Part shown: positions 1 to 11,639 of the stretch, in pieces
Layout of the letters: each line of letters begins with the position of its first letter
Numbering within the stretch: the stretch's first letter is position 1
Assembly (NCBI GenBank): GCA_034440635.1
Contig: JAOTON010000044.1
Coordinates: 1 to 64,000 of the forward strand
Reading direction: 5' to 3'
Origin: Lepas anatifera
Lineage: Eukaryota > Arthropoda > Thecostraca > Lepadidae
DNA length: 64,000 nucleotides
Notes under the pieces: model-generated
What the model saw: only the letters and a program-made list of their open reading frames with translations
Database searches by the model: none
Told to the model about the DNA's origin: nothing
Translations under genes and position numbers: made by a program

Positions 1-179
1 ACCCAGGCGCGCAGCCAAGGTGGGGCGACCGCCCTCCCCTTTGGCTGAACTTAAGCTCTGTAAAGAGCTTCCCGCGCGGCATCCTGTCGTTTTCTGATTT
101 ATGTTCTGCTGGGATTATAAGTAGTACGCGGACACCATCACAATGTTTGTCTCGGAGACTCTCAATAGCGAGTCTCAGG

Positions 180-890
180 GGCCCAAGCGTTGGTCTGGCA
201 GGGCCCACCAGGATCTTTGAAATGGGGGCCCCCATATTCAGCTATCGGGATACCAGGAGCTTATCTCTGGCCCCCAGACTTGGTCTCTGAAGCAGCCCCA
301 AAGTTTTCCCGGGGTTTCCAGAGTTGGCCTGGAGGACCCTAAAGAGCTTGTCACGGGGGGCGCCCGGACCTGGTCTCTGAGGGCCACCAGAGTTGGTCTC
401 GGTAGGCCCAAGAGTCTGACTTGGGGATCCGAAAAGTTTTCTCGGGGGCCCAGGGCTGCTCTCGGATGGCCTTTAAGAATTCGTCTCGGTGGCCTCAGAG
501 TTGGTCTCCAAGGCCTTCGAGGGTTGTCGCGTCGGCCCATCGAGTTGGTCTCGAACCTGGCTGAAAGTTGGTTTCGGGGGTCCCTAGATTCGGTCCTTAG
601 GGTCCCCGAGGTGGTTGCTGGAAGACCCTGAATTGTTCTTGGGGCCCCCAGTGTTGATCTCGAGAACCTTGAAGAGTTTTTCTGGTTCGTGGGGCCCCCA
701 GAGCTGGTCCCTGGGATCCCTGGACTCGTTCTCGGGCGACCTCAAAGTTTTTTTCTGGCGGGGAGGGAGGTTTTGTCCTCAATGCGCCGACCAATTTTCT
801 CAATCTGCCCAAAGAATTCGTGTTGGGGCAGCCTCGGAGATGGTCCCCGGGACCAAAATAACAAAAAGGATACCACGCTTTATTTAGCTA
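180..890. repeat. Degenerate GC-rich tandem repeat, unit about 25-35 bp
   Basis: The stretch is a run of imperfect units that alternate a G/C block with a pyrimidine-rich piece, such as GGGGCCCCCAGAG followed by TTGGTCTCG. Spacing is irregular. The reverse complement (GAGACCAACTC next to GGGGCCCC) is the same motif seen at 13185-13420 and 62560-64000, so this copy lies in the opposite orientation. Short open frames here are repeat-derived and show no known domain. No gene is supported. Confidence 0.6.
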
Positions 891-1563
891 GATAAGCAAA
901 AGAAACAAGCGCAAGGGAGGTTAAAACAGCCAATAAAATTCCGTGAACCACACCGATTCACTAACAATCACATCAGCCACCGCTGACATTCTTTTTAATT
1001 TCATTAGCGATCTTTGCACTTGGGGCCCCGTGCAGTGCCCCGAGCCTATATTCACGACCCTTCCCCCTGAGCAAATAATGGATACACCTCTGCTCTGCTC
1101 TGAGAATTGTGATCTGGCCCTTATTGATGTACCAGACTAAGATTTCCAGCGCTAGCATTTGTCCCTGAGGAATATGAGTTAATTTAGAAAAGAGAAAGTA
1201 AATTCATGTGGGCAATAGTGGTGCGGTACTTGTCGCACTTACTTTCTACGGGGTCGTCCGGGTTTATTTCCGGTGGATTTCTTGAGTAGCGGAGAATGGC
1301 TCCTAAGAGAAAACAGTAATAAGAGTCGACAACGCCGTATAACCATAGCAGTGGATGAGTTGATAAACCCCAAAAAATTGTTATTCTGGTCAAAAGTCGG
1401 TTCACTTTTCTTATCCATGGGTGCCCATAAAACTGCATGAAGGGTTCTGCACGCAGCCGTCAATCGGGTACTTCAGAACAGCTTGGGGAATAGGAGCTTC
1501 TTCCTCCCTCCGCCACGTGAGGCAAAGACTGATAAGGAACGATGATATTGAAAGCATCAGGTC
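891..1563. other. Unassigned interval
   Basis: I see no recognisable gene, RNA or repeat here. Open frames are short, overlap on both strands and show no family motif. The interval ends at the TTAA that opens the family B element. Confidence 0.4.
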
Positions 1564-2604
1564 TTAACCCGCGCCCCACACCGGGGTCCAGCGCCACCGC
1601 CGCTTCACCGGGGGGCATCGATGGCCCCCTCTAACTCCGAAAATATGGGGCGTTAGCGCAAATCTGCAAAGTGCAATAGAAAGCTCGCGTGAATTCAGTA
1701 AGAAATTAATTGACATGTCTTAGTGCTCAGGTCAATGGTTTGACCTCCAGAGGTCAAATTAGGTCAAGATCGGCTATTTTCACTCAAATATGCAATGCTT
1801 AAGCAGACTGGACATAACTCTTATGCCATTAGAGCTATTGAGGCCTGGTAAAGTACTTTTGATAGGAAATTGTCAGTACTTTTTCCGCTATGTAAAACGT
1901 AAAAAGACCTCCCGCCAGTGGTTTGACCTCCAGAGGTCACCTTGTGACCTAAGATGACCCGAGGGTCACGGAAGGTCAGAAAGTGACCTTGCCGTATATC
2001 AAATAAAAGCCAATGACAAGACAAACACGATGGTGTTTGTTTCAGCGCTCTAGCTTATATTCAGGTCAAAAGTTATTGTCAAATACTGTTTTTACCTCTG
2101 GTGACCTTGGATGACCTTGGAGAAGTCAAAGGGAAAAATATAGCCCCTGAAATCCGTGAAAGGGTGTCCAAGAATGCTTTTCTGATCAGGCTGGAGCATT
2201 TTCAATCGTTTTTGTGACTTTTAGATCATAAGACAGCTTTTCCCATGCTTTTTCAATGGGAGAGAGGTAACCTCGTGACCTGACCTCAGGGCACGAAATC
2301 GAAAAAATCCCGGATATACACCTTGTAGATCCTGGAGGGCCATGAAGTGTAGGAAGTTTCAAATTGATCGACTTTCTGTAATGTAGCTCTTACAGAACTC
2401 TAAAGTTGAAGTGTGGTGATCCTTGGTTGACCTCGTCTGGTGACCTGACCTTGGGTGACCCGGGGTAAAAATTTCAGGGATGGTGGCAAAATAATGCAGT
2501 GAGAGGTAGAGCCCTCAACCGGCGGTGCTGCACCTCCTTCGTTTTTCTGCTATCCCGGAAAACCTTAGGGGTCTCATCGATGTCCCCGGTGGGGCGAGGG
2601 TTAA
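1564..2604. mobile_element. TTAA-flanked non-autonomous DNA transposon, family B, complete copy
   Basis: The segment begins TTAACCCGCGCCCCAC and ends with GGTGGGGCGAGGGTTAA, so short terminal inverted repeats sit directly next to TTAA on both sides. TTAA target duplication is the hallmark of piggyBac-type and Kolobok-type DNA transposons; the terminal CCC favours piggyBac-like. It is 1,041 bp including both TTAAs. It has no transposase frame and is rich in TGACC/GGTCA motifs. A truncated copy is at 41978-42778 and a reversed fragment at 25812-26040. Superfamily assignment is inferred from termini only. Confidence 0.7.
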
Positions 2605-5037
2605 TTAATGCGTGCTCAAACAATGGAATTAATCTAGAAACGGTGTGACGAGAATGCTATAAAACAAAAACAAAAAACCCGGAAAAAACCCACAAAAAGA
2701 TTCTGCAAAAAACCCCAGACCCGCGGGCTTTTTATAAAAAACCCGGGTTTTTCCAACCCTGTCTACAGATGTTGTTTTTAGGCTTCCCTTTTGGCATGAC
2801 AGGGATCGCAGCCTGATCCCACATTTCAGATAGGTTGTCTGCCAAAGATCCTGTGGGACTGACGTGTTTGGTGCAGTTTCTCTCAGTCCGAAAATATTTT
2901 GCGGCACTCTGGCGCCGTGAGGGAAGACCACTTACCAGATATATCTCTCGAGCCTTGCTCCATTAGCCGATGGTGAGTGTTGCCCGGGCTTCATAGTTTT
3001 CGCTTTCGAGACATCTTACATTCCTAATATCCCACCAAGACGACACAATTCAGTTTTCCGACTTCCACCACGGACATCGGAGGCGCTTAGACTGAACCAA
3101 AGCCAGGACTGTGGGGCCTAAAGTGGGGTTGTTGTTACTCCATGGGGATGACAATAGTAGCCCTTGCAGTCTGGATTTTTGATGATAAATCAGGCATACT
3201 CTCTAACCTGCACAATCAAACATCTTCTTCTCTGTTGATTCCTGTTTAAAAGTACAGGTGAAAATATGAGGCACAGGTACGCATTTCCTTGCACAACATC
3301 TCAACACAAAATATTCTCTGATGTCAGCTTTGCCAGCATATTTAACATAATTTATTCCCTTATCTATCTCAACAATGCCCATTGTCCAGACAAGACCTCG
3401 TCAAAAAGGTAGCTTATAATATTTCAGGCTTTATTATCAGTGAACTTACATATTCATCCTGGCAAAATACAGAAACAGAGTCCAATAAGAGTTAAAAAAA
3501 TGTACAGTTCACATATGCCAAATCAGTTAATCCGGCTCATTTAAATTCTGGTAACTCATGTTTTAAACTGGGGTTCCTTCAACATCAACCATGTCCTACT
3601 TCTGCCCTGCTCACCCTTTGCATTCCATTTAACCCTATTAGTGTAGAGGGCTCCCGAGGCCCCCGACGGTTTTTCTCGTGGCGTGGTTAAAACTGAATAG
3701 GATATTCGCTTTCATACTTTTAGTGAATTTTCCTAACAATCGATTTGGCATCACGCAGAACTTAAAAGAAAATTATAAGTGGTCTATGGGCGACTCCAGG
3801 GCCATGTTTTGGGGGGAGGGCATGTTAACCGGCTATGAGAAGGTCTAGCTCAACTGTGACTTGCTCTATTTCTTGGTACAAAATCCCTTGTTTTTTTAGC
3901 GCAATGCAACGATTGCTTCGTTACTTTATCAATATGGTCCTATTCCGTGCTTAATTTTGCGGTTTTTTGTTCCAAGGGCGGTTCCAGGGGTATATAATTG
4001 GGCATTACATGTCAGTTGCACAATGTTCTTTGATCAAAGCAGTTTTTTTTTAGCAATGCGAAAGTTCTTGATAAATGGTTGGAAACATATTTCTGTGCTT
4101 AGTTTCATTTTTTGGGATCAGTGGTGGTGGCAGAGCGAGGTTTGGGTCGGGCAGCTGTAACGATAATGATTCGTAACCGCATTATTCTGTTGGAAATTCT
4201 TGACTCTGAGTTACAGAAATAATGAATATGTATGATGGATGTCGTATGTTATATTTCACTTACATCGATACAAGCTTAAAGTTTCCACCAATTGTGGCGG
4301 ATCCAGGAGAAACGTGGGGCATAATTCAGATTTACGAGACATGTAACATCGATAGGGTGATTTCAATCGAACTGCTTGGAAATTGTTTGGCCTCCGTTTT
4401 GTATCAATATCTAATACTTTCTGATGGTTTTCATGCCAGTGGCGCTGACAGACCATAATTTGAGCCGGGCAACCGGGAAAATCTTTCTAAGTATAATAAT
4501 CGTATTGAAACAGTTGATTAGGGTACATGAGGATGTTGAGTCAAACTTAACCACCGTGTGGATACACCTTAGTTCCGCAGTTCCAGTGTAGTGTAAGCAA
4601 TGTCATATTGGACATATTGAAGTACAAAGAGTTTCCGCGGTGCTGAGGCAGTATTGGCAGCGGCGCCATGGGACCCTGCATTGTCTTCGAGTCTCACGCC
4701 GGACCACTAATCTGTTGAAGCTGCTGTCTTCCCCTCCCAACGTACGCACGCCGGAAGTGTTGACACTCAGTGGTGGATCCAGGAATAAATTTCGAGGACA
4801 GAGGGAGCTAAGGGCGTGGGAGAAGCAATTTATAAGGAGATACATAACAAATAATGTTTATGATTTCATGAGTTTACTTCGTTTTTCTTCTCCTGTAACC
4901 GCCTATGAATTAGCATCAAAATACGTACAAAATGTCAGTTTGTATAAGAATCAACATTTCGCAGTAAAGTTTGGAGAACCAAGCCTCTCAATACAAAAAA
5001 CGGTAATAAACAGCAACTTTACTACATGTCCCCCTTC
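2605..5037. other. Unassigned interval with scattered repeat traces
   Basis: No gene is recognisable. A short CAGTGGTGGATCCAGG string near 4767-4784 resembles the ends of hAT-type MITEs seen elsewhere in the window, and it lies inside the longest open frame of the interval (4640-5041, plus strand, 133 codons). That argues against the frame being a gene. The rest is AT-rich, without tandem repeats I could define. Confidence 0.4.
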
Positions 5038-5515
5038 TTAACACGTGCGCATTGACGGGGGCGGGTACCCGCCCCCCTCGTGTTTTTCGGAGATAGCGGT
5101 GAGAAAACCGTAGCGGGCGCGCAGCGCCGCCGTACTTGGTATACCTTTCCCTCATCATTTTTGCAACTTCTGTGAAAATTTTAGGCGATAGGTCATCTCA
5201 GGTCAGGTCACCAGTACAGGTCAAGTGACCCGACCTAAAAAAAAAAGTTTAAGATAGCATAAGTCGGAGCAGGGTGAACTTATCCAATTGAAACTCATAT
5301 CACATAATGGGCCCACCGAGTTCTTTAAAATATGTTCCGGTATTTTTGATATCGATGAGCTAAGGTCAGGTACGAAGCATGACCTCTCCGTTGGTAATAC
5401 ATGGGAAATATGGTTTTTACTGAATAAACTCAGTAACGGATGGGTGATAAAGCGTTTATTTTAGCTTCATTAGACTTGCCTTGGCTTTGCGGTTCTAATG
5501 ATATGCATTTTATAT
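5038..5515. mobile_element. Family A TTAA element, left half only
   Basis: TTAACACGTGCGCATTGACG at the left edge matches the termini of the complete family A copies at 18040-18931 and 49962-50811. Homology runs through the paired GGTCA/TGACC section and stops near 5515, at the central palindrome of complete copies. The right half is missing and is replaced by a small piece of the inverted-heptamer repeat and then by a LINE tail. Confidence 0.7.
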
Positions 5516-5521
5516 AACTTG

Positions 5522-5569
5522 TTCTAAGAGTCAGCTGACTCCCTACTGTGATCTTGACTCCCTAATGTT
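5522..5569. repeat. Fragment of the TGACTCC inverted-heptamer array
   Basis: AGTCAGCTGACT forms a perfect palindrome and is followed by TGACTCCCTAAT, a string also present in the long array at 9320-9715. The fragment lies exactly between the truncated family A element and the LINE 3' tail. Confidence 0.45.
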
Positions 5570-5830
5570 TAGTTTAGTTTAGTTTAGCTTTATTGTCCAA
5601 TCATCAACGGGCATGAACCATCCCAATGACAGATGAAGTCATGGTGATAAAACACTTGGTGTCAAATATCAATGTCAGTGGAAACAACATAAAAGAAAAA
5701 AGCACAGTAAAACGGATAAAAAATGGCTGAAAAAGGCTGCTCAATCGCAGTTAGCCGCATAAAAGCGGATCACGGCGTGCTCGAAATTGAGCAGCTGTGG
5801 TGTTCCACACATCAACATCTCTGCACTTAT

Positions 5831-6470
5831 CTAAGAACACATTGCAGGTCCTCGGCAATCTACAAACAAACCCGACATAACAGTACTAACTCTAGCGTGG
5901 GGCACATGAAAGAGAATCCTGTTACGCAGGGCTCGGGAAGGAGCCGCTAGAGGAAAGCATTCTAACAGAAAAGACGCGTCAATTTTGTGGTTATGAAGAT
6001 TCCGTAGGAACAAAGATCATGTTGCATCCTCCTTCCAGCTAATGAAGTTAGGCCGAAATGCCGAAGGAGGTCTTTGTATTCAAAAGAAATGTTGTTAATG
6101 CGGCAGCGTCCGCAAAAGCCAGATAAGAAATTTGTGTTGGATTTTTTCTATTCGTTTTAGATGGGTCTGTGCAGCTCCTCCCCAAGCTACACAGCCATAT
6201 TCTAGTATAGAACGAACGTGTGCACAGTAAACGCCAATAACCAGTTTTGTATCGAGTTGAAGAAGTGGCCTGCCGTGTTTTCCAGTTTGGAGTGACCTGG
6301 ATGAGAAATCCCAAGGCCCTATTCGCTTTTGAAATAATTTCCTCTATGTGATAGCCGAAGGTAAGTTTAGAGTCCAGGTTAACACCCAGGTCACGCATGG
6401 CGGAAACTATATCAAGCCTAGTGCGGTTAATGTGATATGAACTTTCTACCGGCTTGCTGCGAAGCGTCAC
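5831..6470 (-). pseudogene. LINE ORF2 C-terminal region, frameshifted
   Basis: Two frames carry the region downstream of the reverse transcriptase. The first (6048-6470) contains a DLGVNLDSKLTF motif followed by HIEEIISKANRALGFL, the conserved segment that follows the RT in CR1/Jockey-type ORF2 proteins. The second (5831-6013) has an R-x-x-LFHVPHARV stretch similar to the LINE end at 34260-34477 (R-x-x-LFYEEFARV). The two are in different frames and are separated from the RT frame by a further shift, so the copy cannot encode a full protein. Confidence 0.7.
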
Positions 6471-6537
6471 CTCTCAAACCTTGCACTTGGATGGGTTGAG
6501 GGTCAATCCCCAATCGGCTGACCACGCACATAGCTTG

Positions 6538-7998
6538 TCAAGTTCGGCCCTGCAGCGTTCTCACATCCTGCAGACTATCCACTCTTTTGTACAGTTTAAC
6601 GTCATCGGCGAACATCAAACAATTGCAGTCAACGAGGCTAGGTAAATCGTTGATAAAACACGAAAAAAGAAGGGGTGATAAAAGCCCGCCCTCAGGTGTT
6701 CCTGAGAGAACCGGCGTCCATGTAGAGCACTGGCCTTTCACAACCACCCGCTGCTCTCTCCCAGACAGATATGATTTCAACAATTGTAGAGCCTTATCAG
6801 TAATTTTGTATGATTTCTCTAACTTATGGAGCAAAAGACTGTGGTTGACACTTTGGAAGGCCGAACTATAATCAGTATAAATGATGTCTGTTTGAGAACC
6901 TGCGGATATGTTGTTCCAGGCAGTGTGCAGCATTGTGCAAAGGTTTGTTACACAAGAACGGGATGGTAGAAACCCATGTTGTTGGCTGGATAAAACTGGT
7001 CGAACATGGTTAAACAATGTAATGTAAATAACTCGCTCTAAAATCTTGCTAAACAGAGGTAAAAGTGACACAGCTCGATAGTTTGAGGGACACGACTTTG
7101 ACCCTTTTTTATGTATGGGAACGATATTCGCCCGTTTCCACTGGGATGGGAACACGCCCTGTTCCAATGAGAGTCGGCACAACTTGGCAATGGGTACCGT
7201 AAGCTCGTTTGCACATTCATGTATGATTCGAGCACTGACATTATCAGGACCACACGCTTTGTGTCGGTTAGTACTAAGTAACAACGATCGGACAATGTCG
7301 TCAGAAACATAAAACGAAGTAAGACTATCTACATGGTATTCAGGTGTGTACGGTAGCACTCTAAAACTAGGATCCGAGAATTTACTAGCAAAAGTGCGGT
7401 TTAGCAGTTCAGCTTTATCACGGTCATGCTCAGTCCTTCTAGTGCCATCCATTAATAAAGGCATTGCAGTGAGTTTACCCTTAATACATTTCTGGAAGCT
7501 CCAAAACCTTTTCGGGTTGGCTTTTAAATCACTGACCAGACCTTTCAGGTAATCATGATATTTAGTATTAGTCATGTTTTTAAACACTCTCCGTCTGTCA
7601 CTAAAACTCTGCTCATTTTCCGGTGATCGATTTCTCTTGAGTCTTCGGTGGGCTGCCTCCTTCTCGACTAGAGCCGAGCGAAGCTCACGATCGAACCATG
7701 GAGCATGTTGCCGTCGAGGAGTCACTATCGGTATATGATGGCGAATCGCCGAGTCAAAGAAGTCGTAGAAAGTGGCGACCGCGTCATCCACCGGTGATCC
7801 ATCTAGCACGTTCCAGGGAAGAAGTGAGAGGCTACTGCATACCGTCCGACGCCTAAAAAGGTGTGAAATATCTCCGGAATGCGGAGTCGGACTCCTTTGC
7901 GTGCACGTGCGTTGTTTCTTTTTACTGACAGGCAAACCACGCCGCCGCGCCGTTGTGGTAGCCATATTGAATTGGTTGGCCACACGGTTCGGTGACAT
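6538..7998 (-). pseudogene. Non-LTR reverse transcriptase (CR1/Jockey-type ORF2 core)
   Basis: The 486-codon frame holds the reverse transcriptase core used in target-primed reverse transcription. Residues 97-110 carry the HAPWFDRELRSAL entry motif. KACGPDNVSARI is near 247-258, WKRANIVPIHKKG near 287-299, and NYRAVSLLPLFSKILERV near 306-323. Catalytic motif A appears as YTDYSSAFQSV (374-384), where the second usual acidic position is Q. GTPEGGLLSPLLF (433-445) is a divergent motif B, and FADD (463-466) is the catalytic box. The first 50 or so residues look unrelated and probably lie beyond the truncation point. The frame ends just after FADD, where coding shifts to another frame. Family group is confident; the exact clade is not. 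Confidence 0.8.
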
Positions 7999-8051
7999 TT
8001 CTGTTGTGATCTCCGTGAATAATCGGCAGCATAACTATTACCTGAGAGAAA

Positions 8052-8310
8052 ATGCAAAACCGCACGAGTGTCAAAGGAACTACTAATCAAGGAGCCGCAA
8101 GTCACCAATACACGAGGCCATCAGTTCAAGGTCGCCCATCCTCGTGCAAATACCCGTGCTCGGCGGAACCACCTGGGTTACAGGGCCATGGCAGAATGGA
8201 ACAGTTCTATCCTGCGTTATCGAGTGCGAAACGGTGAAAAGTTCAGTAACAGCCCGGATGAGCACTGGGCAAGGATACAGTGGGATTCTATGAACTCGTG
8301 GTGTCAATAA
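8052..8310 (+). pseudogene. 3'-terminal fragment of a second LINE ORF2
   Basis: The plus-strand frame contains TRGHQFKVAHPRANTRARRN, then YRAMAEWNSSI, then a DEHW near the end. This R-rich string followed by F/YR-x-x-x-x-WN and a terminal KHW-like motif is the usual C-terminus of CR1/L2-type ORF2 proteins. It ends with a TAA at 8308-8310. Upstream sequence is missing. It faces the minus-strand LINE, so two unrelated LINE remnants abut here. Confidence 0.6.
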
Positions 8311-8469
8311 GAAGGTTATTTGTGGGTGACATACCCAAGTGATAAAGGCATTTTAGGAGGCATATAAATATTCGGCTTTCATAAGAATCATAAACAATAA
8401 GAGATCACTTGAGAGGTAAGTCGTGCCAATTCGGCCTGCTGTCGATTTGCGTTCAAGTGCTGTGGTATG

Positions 8470-8852
8470 GGACCCTTGGCAGGGGGCGGATCTAGCCGGT
8501 AGGTTGGGGGGAGTAAGCCAGAGTGGAAAAGGGAAAAAAATGTCACATGGTGAAACATTTTGCCATAATTTAACTGGACGGTATGCTTGAGGGCAAACCC
8601 AGAAGAAGCTAAGCTAAAAATTGTCACGGGGTGAAACATGTGACCAAAATATGGTTTTTTTTCTCTCTAAGGCCTAATGTTAAGGCCACTGAGGTTTAAT
8701 GGTTCTGTCTGAAGTTAAGAGTTGAAGCACCAGAACCTCGCTTTTAAAATAAATGTTAGTCGGACCAAAAATGAGGTTGACAGCTTTGGGGGAAACATAG
8801 TTTTGCCCTGAGATTTTCCGTTTAGGTGGAAAATGCCTTCCCCCTGCATTCG
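8470..8852. mobile_element. hAT-type MITE, degraded copy
   Basis: Internal sequence (GTTGAAGCACC, TTTTGCCC, TTTTCCG and neighbours) parallels the clean MITE at 28938-29347. The left end GGGGGCGGATCTAG and right end CTGCATTCGCC are decayed versions of the CAGTGGCGG terminal repeats. Assignment rests on similarity to that copy. Confidence 0.5.
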
Positions 8853-8959
8853 CCGGAAATATAACAATGTATTGATTGCCTTTGGCCAACTAGTGAGAAT
8901 GCGCATCGGGACGGTGGCTCAACGGCGTTGAACTTTTCTGGGATTGGGAGACCCCGCGA

Positions 8960-9105
8960 GTCAGACACTGGCAAATCCAGGAGGAGGGCAAACCGTGCAA
9001 TTGTCGTCCCGAAAACCTCAATTTTTACCGGTTTTCCTAAATAACTTTGTTTAAGATTTCGGGCCCCGTTGCCCCCTTCCCCTCTCCCAGCCGTCGGTCT
9101 GGATC
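8960..9105. mobile_element. Short hAT-like MITE with GGATCC ends
   Basis: Left AATCCAGGAGGAGGGCAAACC and right CCAGCCGTCGGTCTGGATCC parallel the element at 43725-43850, which has ATCCAGGGGGCAAACAGGGC and GTCGGCCTGGATCC. Both are about 130-150 bp with a gene-free centre. Confidence 0.4.
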
Positions 9106-9278
9106 CGACCAAGTCAGGGTGGGGGTTGATAAACAGCTGTCCATTGGATTCGTTTACGAGTTTGTGTGTCGTTTTTTAGATCGAATACAATGGTTCTTTT
9201 TTCTTGTGTGATTTTATGAAACGCTCAGGCAAGTTCTGTGGATGGATTTAAGTCGTAGAATCGGAGTATGCTGAAGCA

Positions 9279-10254
9279 TTAACCCAAAAATACAAACAAG
9301 TCACACCCTTTCGAAGAGAAAATAACCCATATTTGGGGTCACGGCTTTTCTCATGACACCTCTACAGGGGGTCATCAGGGCAAAATAGGGGCGTGAGATG
9401 ACGCCTAGACTCCCTTCAGAGGTGTCAATGGACTCCTTTTCACGTATCATGACTCCTTTAGTGGAGTCAAGTGGGGTTTCTTGACTCCTATATTGGGTGT
9501 CAAATGACACCTTACGTGGAGTCGGATGACTCCCTAAGGGGTGTCAGATGACCCTTTTTGACTCCCTAATCAAGAGTCATGACTCCGAAGATAGGAGTCT
9601 GACGCCCCTGACCCCAAATTTGGTGGATAAAAGACTCCCCAAAGAGGGGATCTTCCAGATACCCCAAAAGGGTGGACGTTTTTACGGCATCACCTGATAC
9701 CCTAATCAGGTGTCGTTTTTTCTCTCAGTTTGTGACCTTTGAGAGGTCATCTGGGGCTGCTTAAACAGTTTTCAGACTTAAATCAATAACTTTGCAGGAA
9801 AGAATACAACTTTTATTTTGGTACCATTATGTTTGTATGCTATTGAGAGCCGATTGATTTGCATATTGACTATCCTAGGCACAAAAGTGACATTGACCTG
9901 ACCTGAGGTCAGGTCATATTTTTGTTTTGACCTAATATAGCCATTTCATACATCATTCGATTTTCCGTAACAAAAGGAAACGAATGGTGCCTAAAATATT
10001 GTTCTAACTCAACTCTGTAAGACACTAGAGCTCAAAAACACTACTCTAACACGCAACCTTCTTCGACCTGTCATGAACTCAATATTGACCTGAGCCAAAA
10101 AGTGACCCATGTAGTTTCTTCAGGGATTTGTATGAACTATCCACCAGCATTCACATTTTTTCGCTATCCTGCATAGGAGGCGAGTTCGAGGGGGGTTGTT
10201 TAAAACCCCAACCAGGGCAAATATGACTAGGGAGGCCCACTGGGGCGGGGTTAA
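9279..10254. mobile_element. TTAA element, family C, copy 1
   Basis: The right end GGGGCGGGGTTAA and a candidate left end TTAACCC at 9279 bracket 976 bp, a size close to the other TTAA elements here. The right half (9735-10250) is homologous to 36180-36716. It has a 23-bp palindrome at 9894-9916 built from TGACCTGACCT and AGGTCAGGTCA. The left half is taken up by an inverted-heptamer array that the other copy lacks. The left boundary is an inference. Confidence 0.5.
9320..9715. repeat. Array of alternating inverted heptamers TGACWCC / GGWGTCA
   Basis: At least eight short inverted pairs follow each other: 9354-9374, 9408-9427, 9450-9469 (TGACTCC-TTTAGT-GGAGTCA, perfect), 9481-9503, 9505-9524, 9527-9546, 9559-9579 and 9580-9600. 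A longer pair with a perfect 8-bp stem (CACCTGAT/ATCAGGTG) is at 9691-9712. Loops are about 6-7 nt and starts are 21-54 bp apart. Arms differ at position 5 (T or A), so some stems have one mismatch. There is no coding signal. Confidence 0.7.
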
Positions 10255-11040
10255 GAAAACACTGTGACTAGGGATAGCGAGTCAGTAAAAGCATTCAGCG
10301 AAGGGACTGCCCCCGATCGGTGGTGATATCTTCTTTTTCGAGCGATGGGGACGGTAAATGCCCCCCACCCCCCACAGCCTTGCCAGTTTTCTTATGGCAG
10401 GCGACATATGTTTTGTTAGACCACATAGGAAGACTTGCATGCCCTGCGGACAGAAGAGCTCTTTGAAATAATTCCTTGTCCCCATCGAATGGCATAAAAA
10501 TCGGTAAACTGGAGACTTCAACGCCAGAGAGCGAACCGAATGCCAAACTTTGAAGCCAATGCGCTAAGTGGGCTTTTTTCATTGATCCCTGAATTTTTGG
10601 TGGGAACCCTGTTCATACCAATAGTAATGGGAATCAACCAGGCAGACAATCCAAAAACATTTTGCAAATTTGAATAGGTCTACTGGACTCGGATCAGCCG
10701 CTGTTTCGGTCGGCCTTGCACGCGGTGTGGCTCGGCTCCACTCTTGACGTCCTCAACGACCCTCAGCAGGCTCCCGGTTTTGAAATCTACAAAACAACAA
10801 AGGGAAATATGATAGCCAGCCTCACGGACGCCAGCCGCTATTCGTTAAGGAGGAGTGCTTCCATTTCCGTGCGCTGCATACTCCCCCTCATAAAGGAAAG
10901 GATGAACGTGCATTAAAGGAAACGCTACCATTTTTTTATTTCTTATCAAGAATCATTAGAAAACTGGGCCACGTCACCGCAGAGGGAAAAACAGCGAGGC
11001 ACTTCCACATGTTTGTGCCGTATTGATTCTGCCGGCGAGA
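10255..11040. other. Unassigned interval
   Basis: Nothing recognisable. Small open frames on both strands lack motifs. The interval runs into the 70-bp minisatellite. Confidence 0.4.
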
Positions 11041-11216
11041 ACGCGCAGAGTCCACAGTTAGCGGTGTAGGTACCAGGCCATGAGGTGTGGGGTCGGTCAG
11101 GCGTGTGGGGGCGGACAGAGTCCACAGTCAGCGGTGTAGGTACCAGGCCATGAGCTGTGGGGCCGGTCAGGCGTGTGGGGGCGGACAGAGTTCGCAGTCA
11201 GCGGTGTAGGTACCAG
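11041..11216. repeat. 70-bp minisatellite, left part
   Basis: TACCAGGCCATGAG-type units recur at 11071, 11141 and 11211, giving an exact 70-bp period. The last unit is cut at ...AGGTACCAG, where the hAT-like element begins. The array resumes at 17139 in the same orientation. Confidence 0.85.
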
Positions 11217-11639
11217 TAGGGCTGCCCATTTTACTTGCACCCCCAGGCTTGCAAAATAGTCCACCAGATTCCCATTATTTGGCCTAATTACTACTCAAAA
11301 CTGATTTTGTTTTCTTCGAGACTCAAAATCTGACCATGCGCAGCGGGAGTGAACATCTCCCCTATATCGCACTCTTACCCCAAACTAGACCATGAAACTT
11401 GTAAGCATCAAATATGTCTATCAAAAAGACTAGTGCTTTTATACACACGCCTCATTTATTGCCCTTTATTGAACACGAATGCGACAAGAAGCTTCACGTG
11501 TAACACAGTACCAAGTCACAGTCATTCACAAGAAGCATTGATGATTCTCCCTTCACAATAATACCTCCTACCCACCGATGCACCGCAAGGCCTAGATTCT
11601 CCGTTTAGATATCAAATGTTTAATACTTTGCAAACTCTT

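Larger units (their letters stand above)
5570..8030 (-). mobile_element. CR1/Jockey-type LINE, 5'-truncated, degraded
   Basis: On the minus strand the segment reads reverse transcriptase, C-terminal region, 3' UTR, then a tail of short AAACT repeats (TTTAG repeats on the plus strand, 5570-5590). Tails of short tandem repeats rather than long poly(A) are usual for CR1/Jockey-type LINEs. The endonuclease part is absent, so the copy is 5'-truncated near 8000. Several frameshifts separate the coding pieces. A related fragment lies at 42779-43056. Confidence 0.75.

Noticed and set aside
4640..5041. 133-codon plus-strand frame
   Set aside because: It spans a hAT-like terminal string and ends at the TTAA of a transposon. 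No domain is seen.
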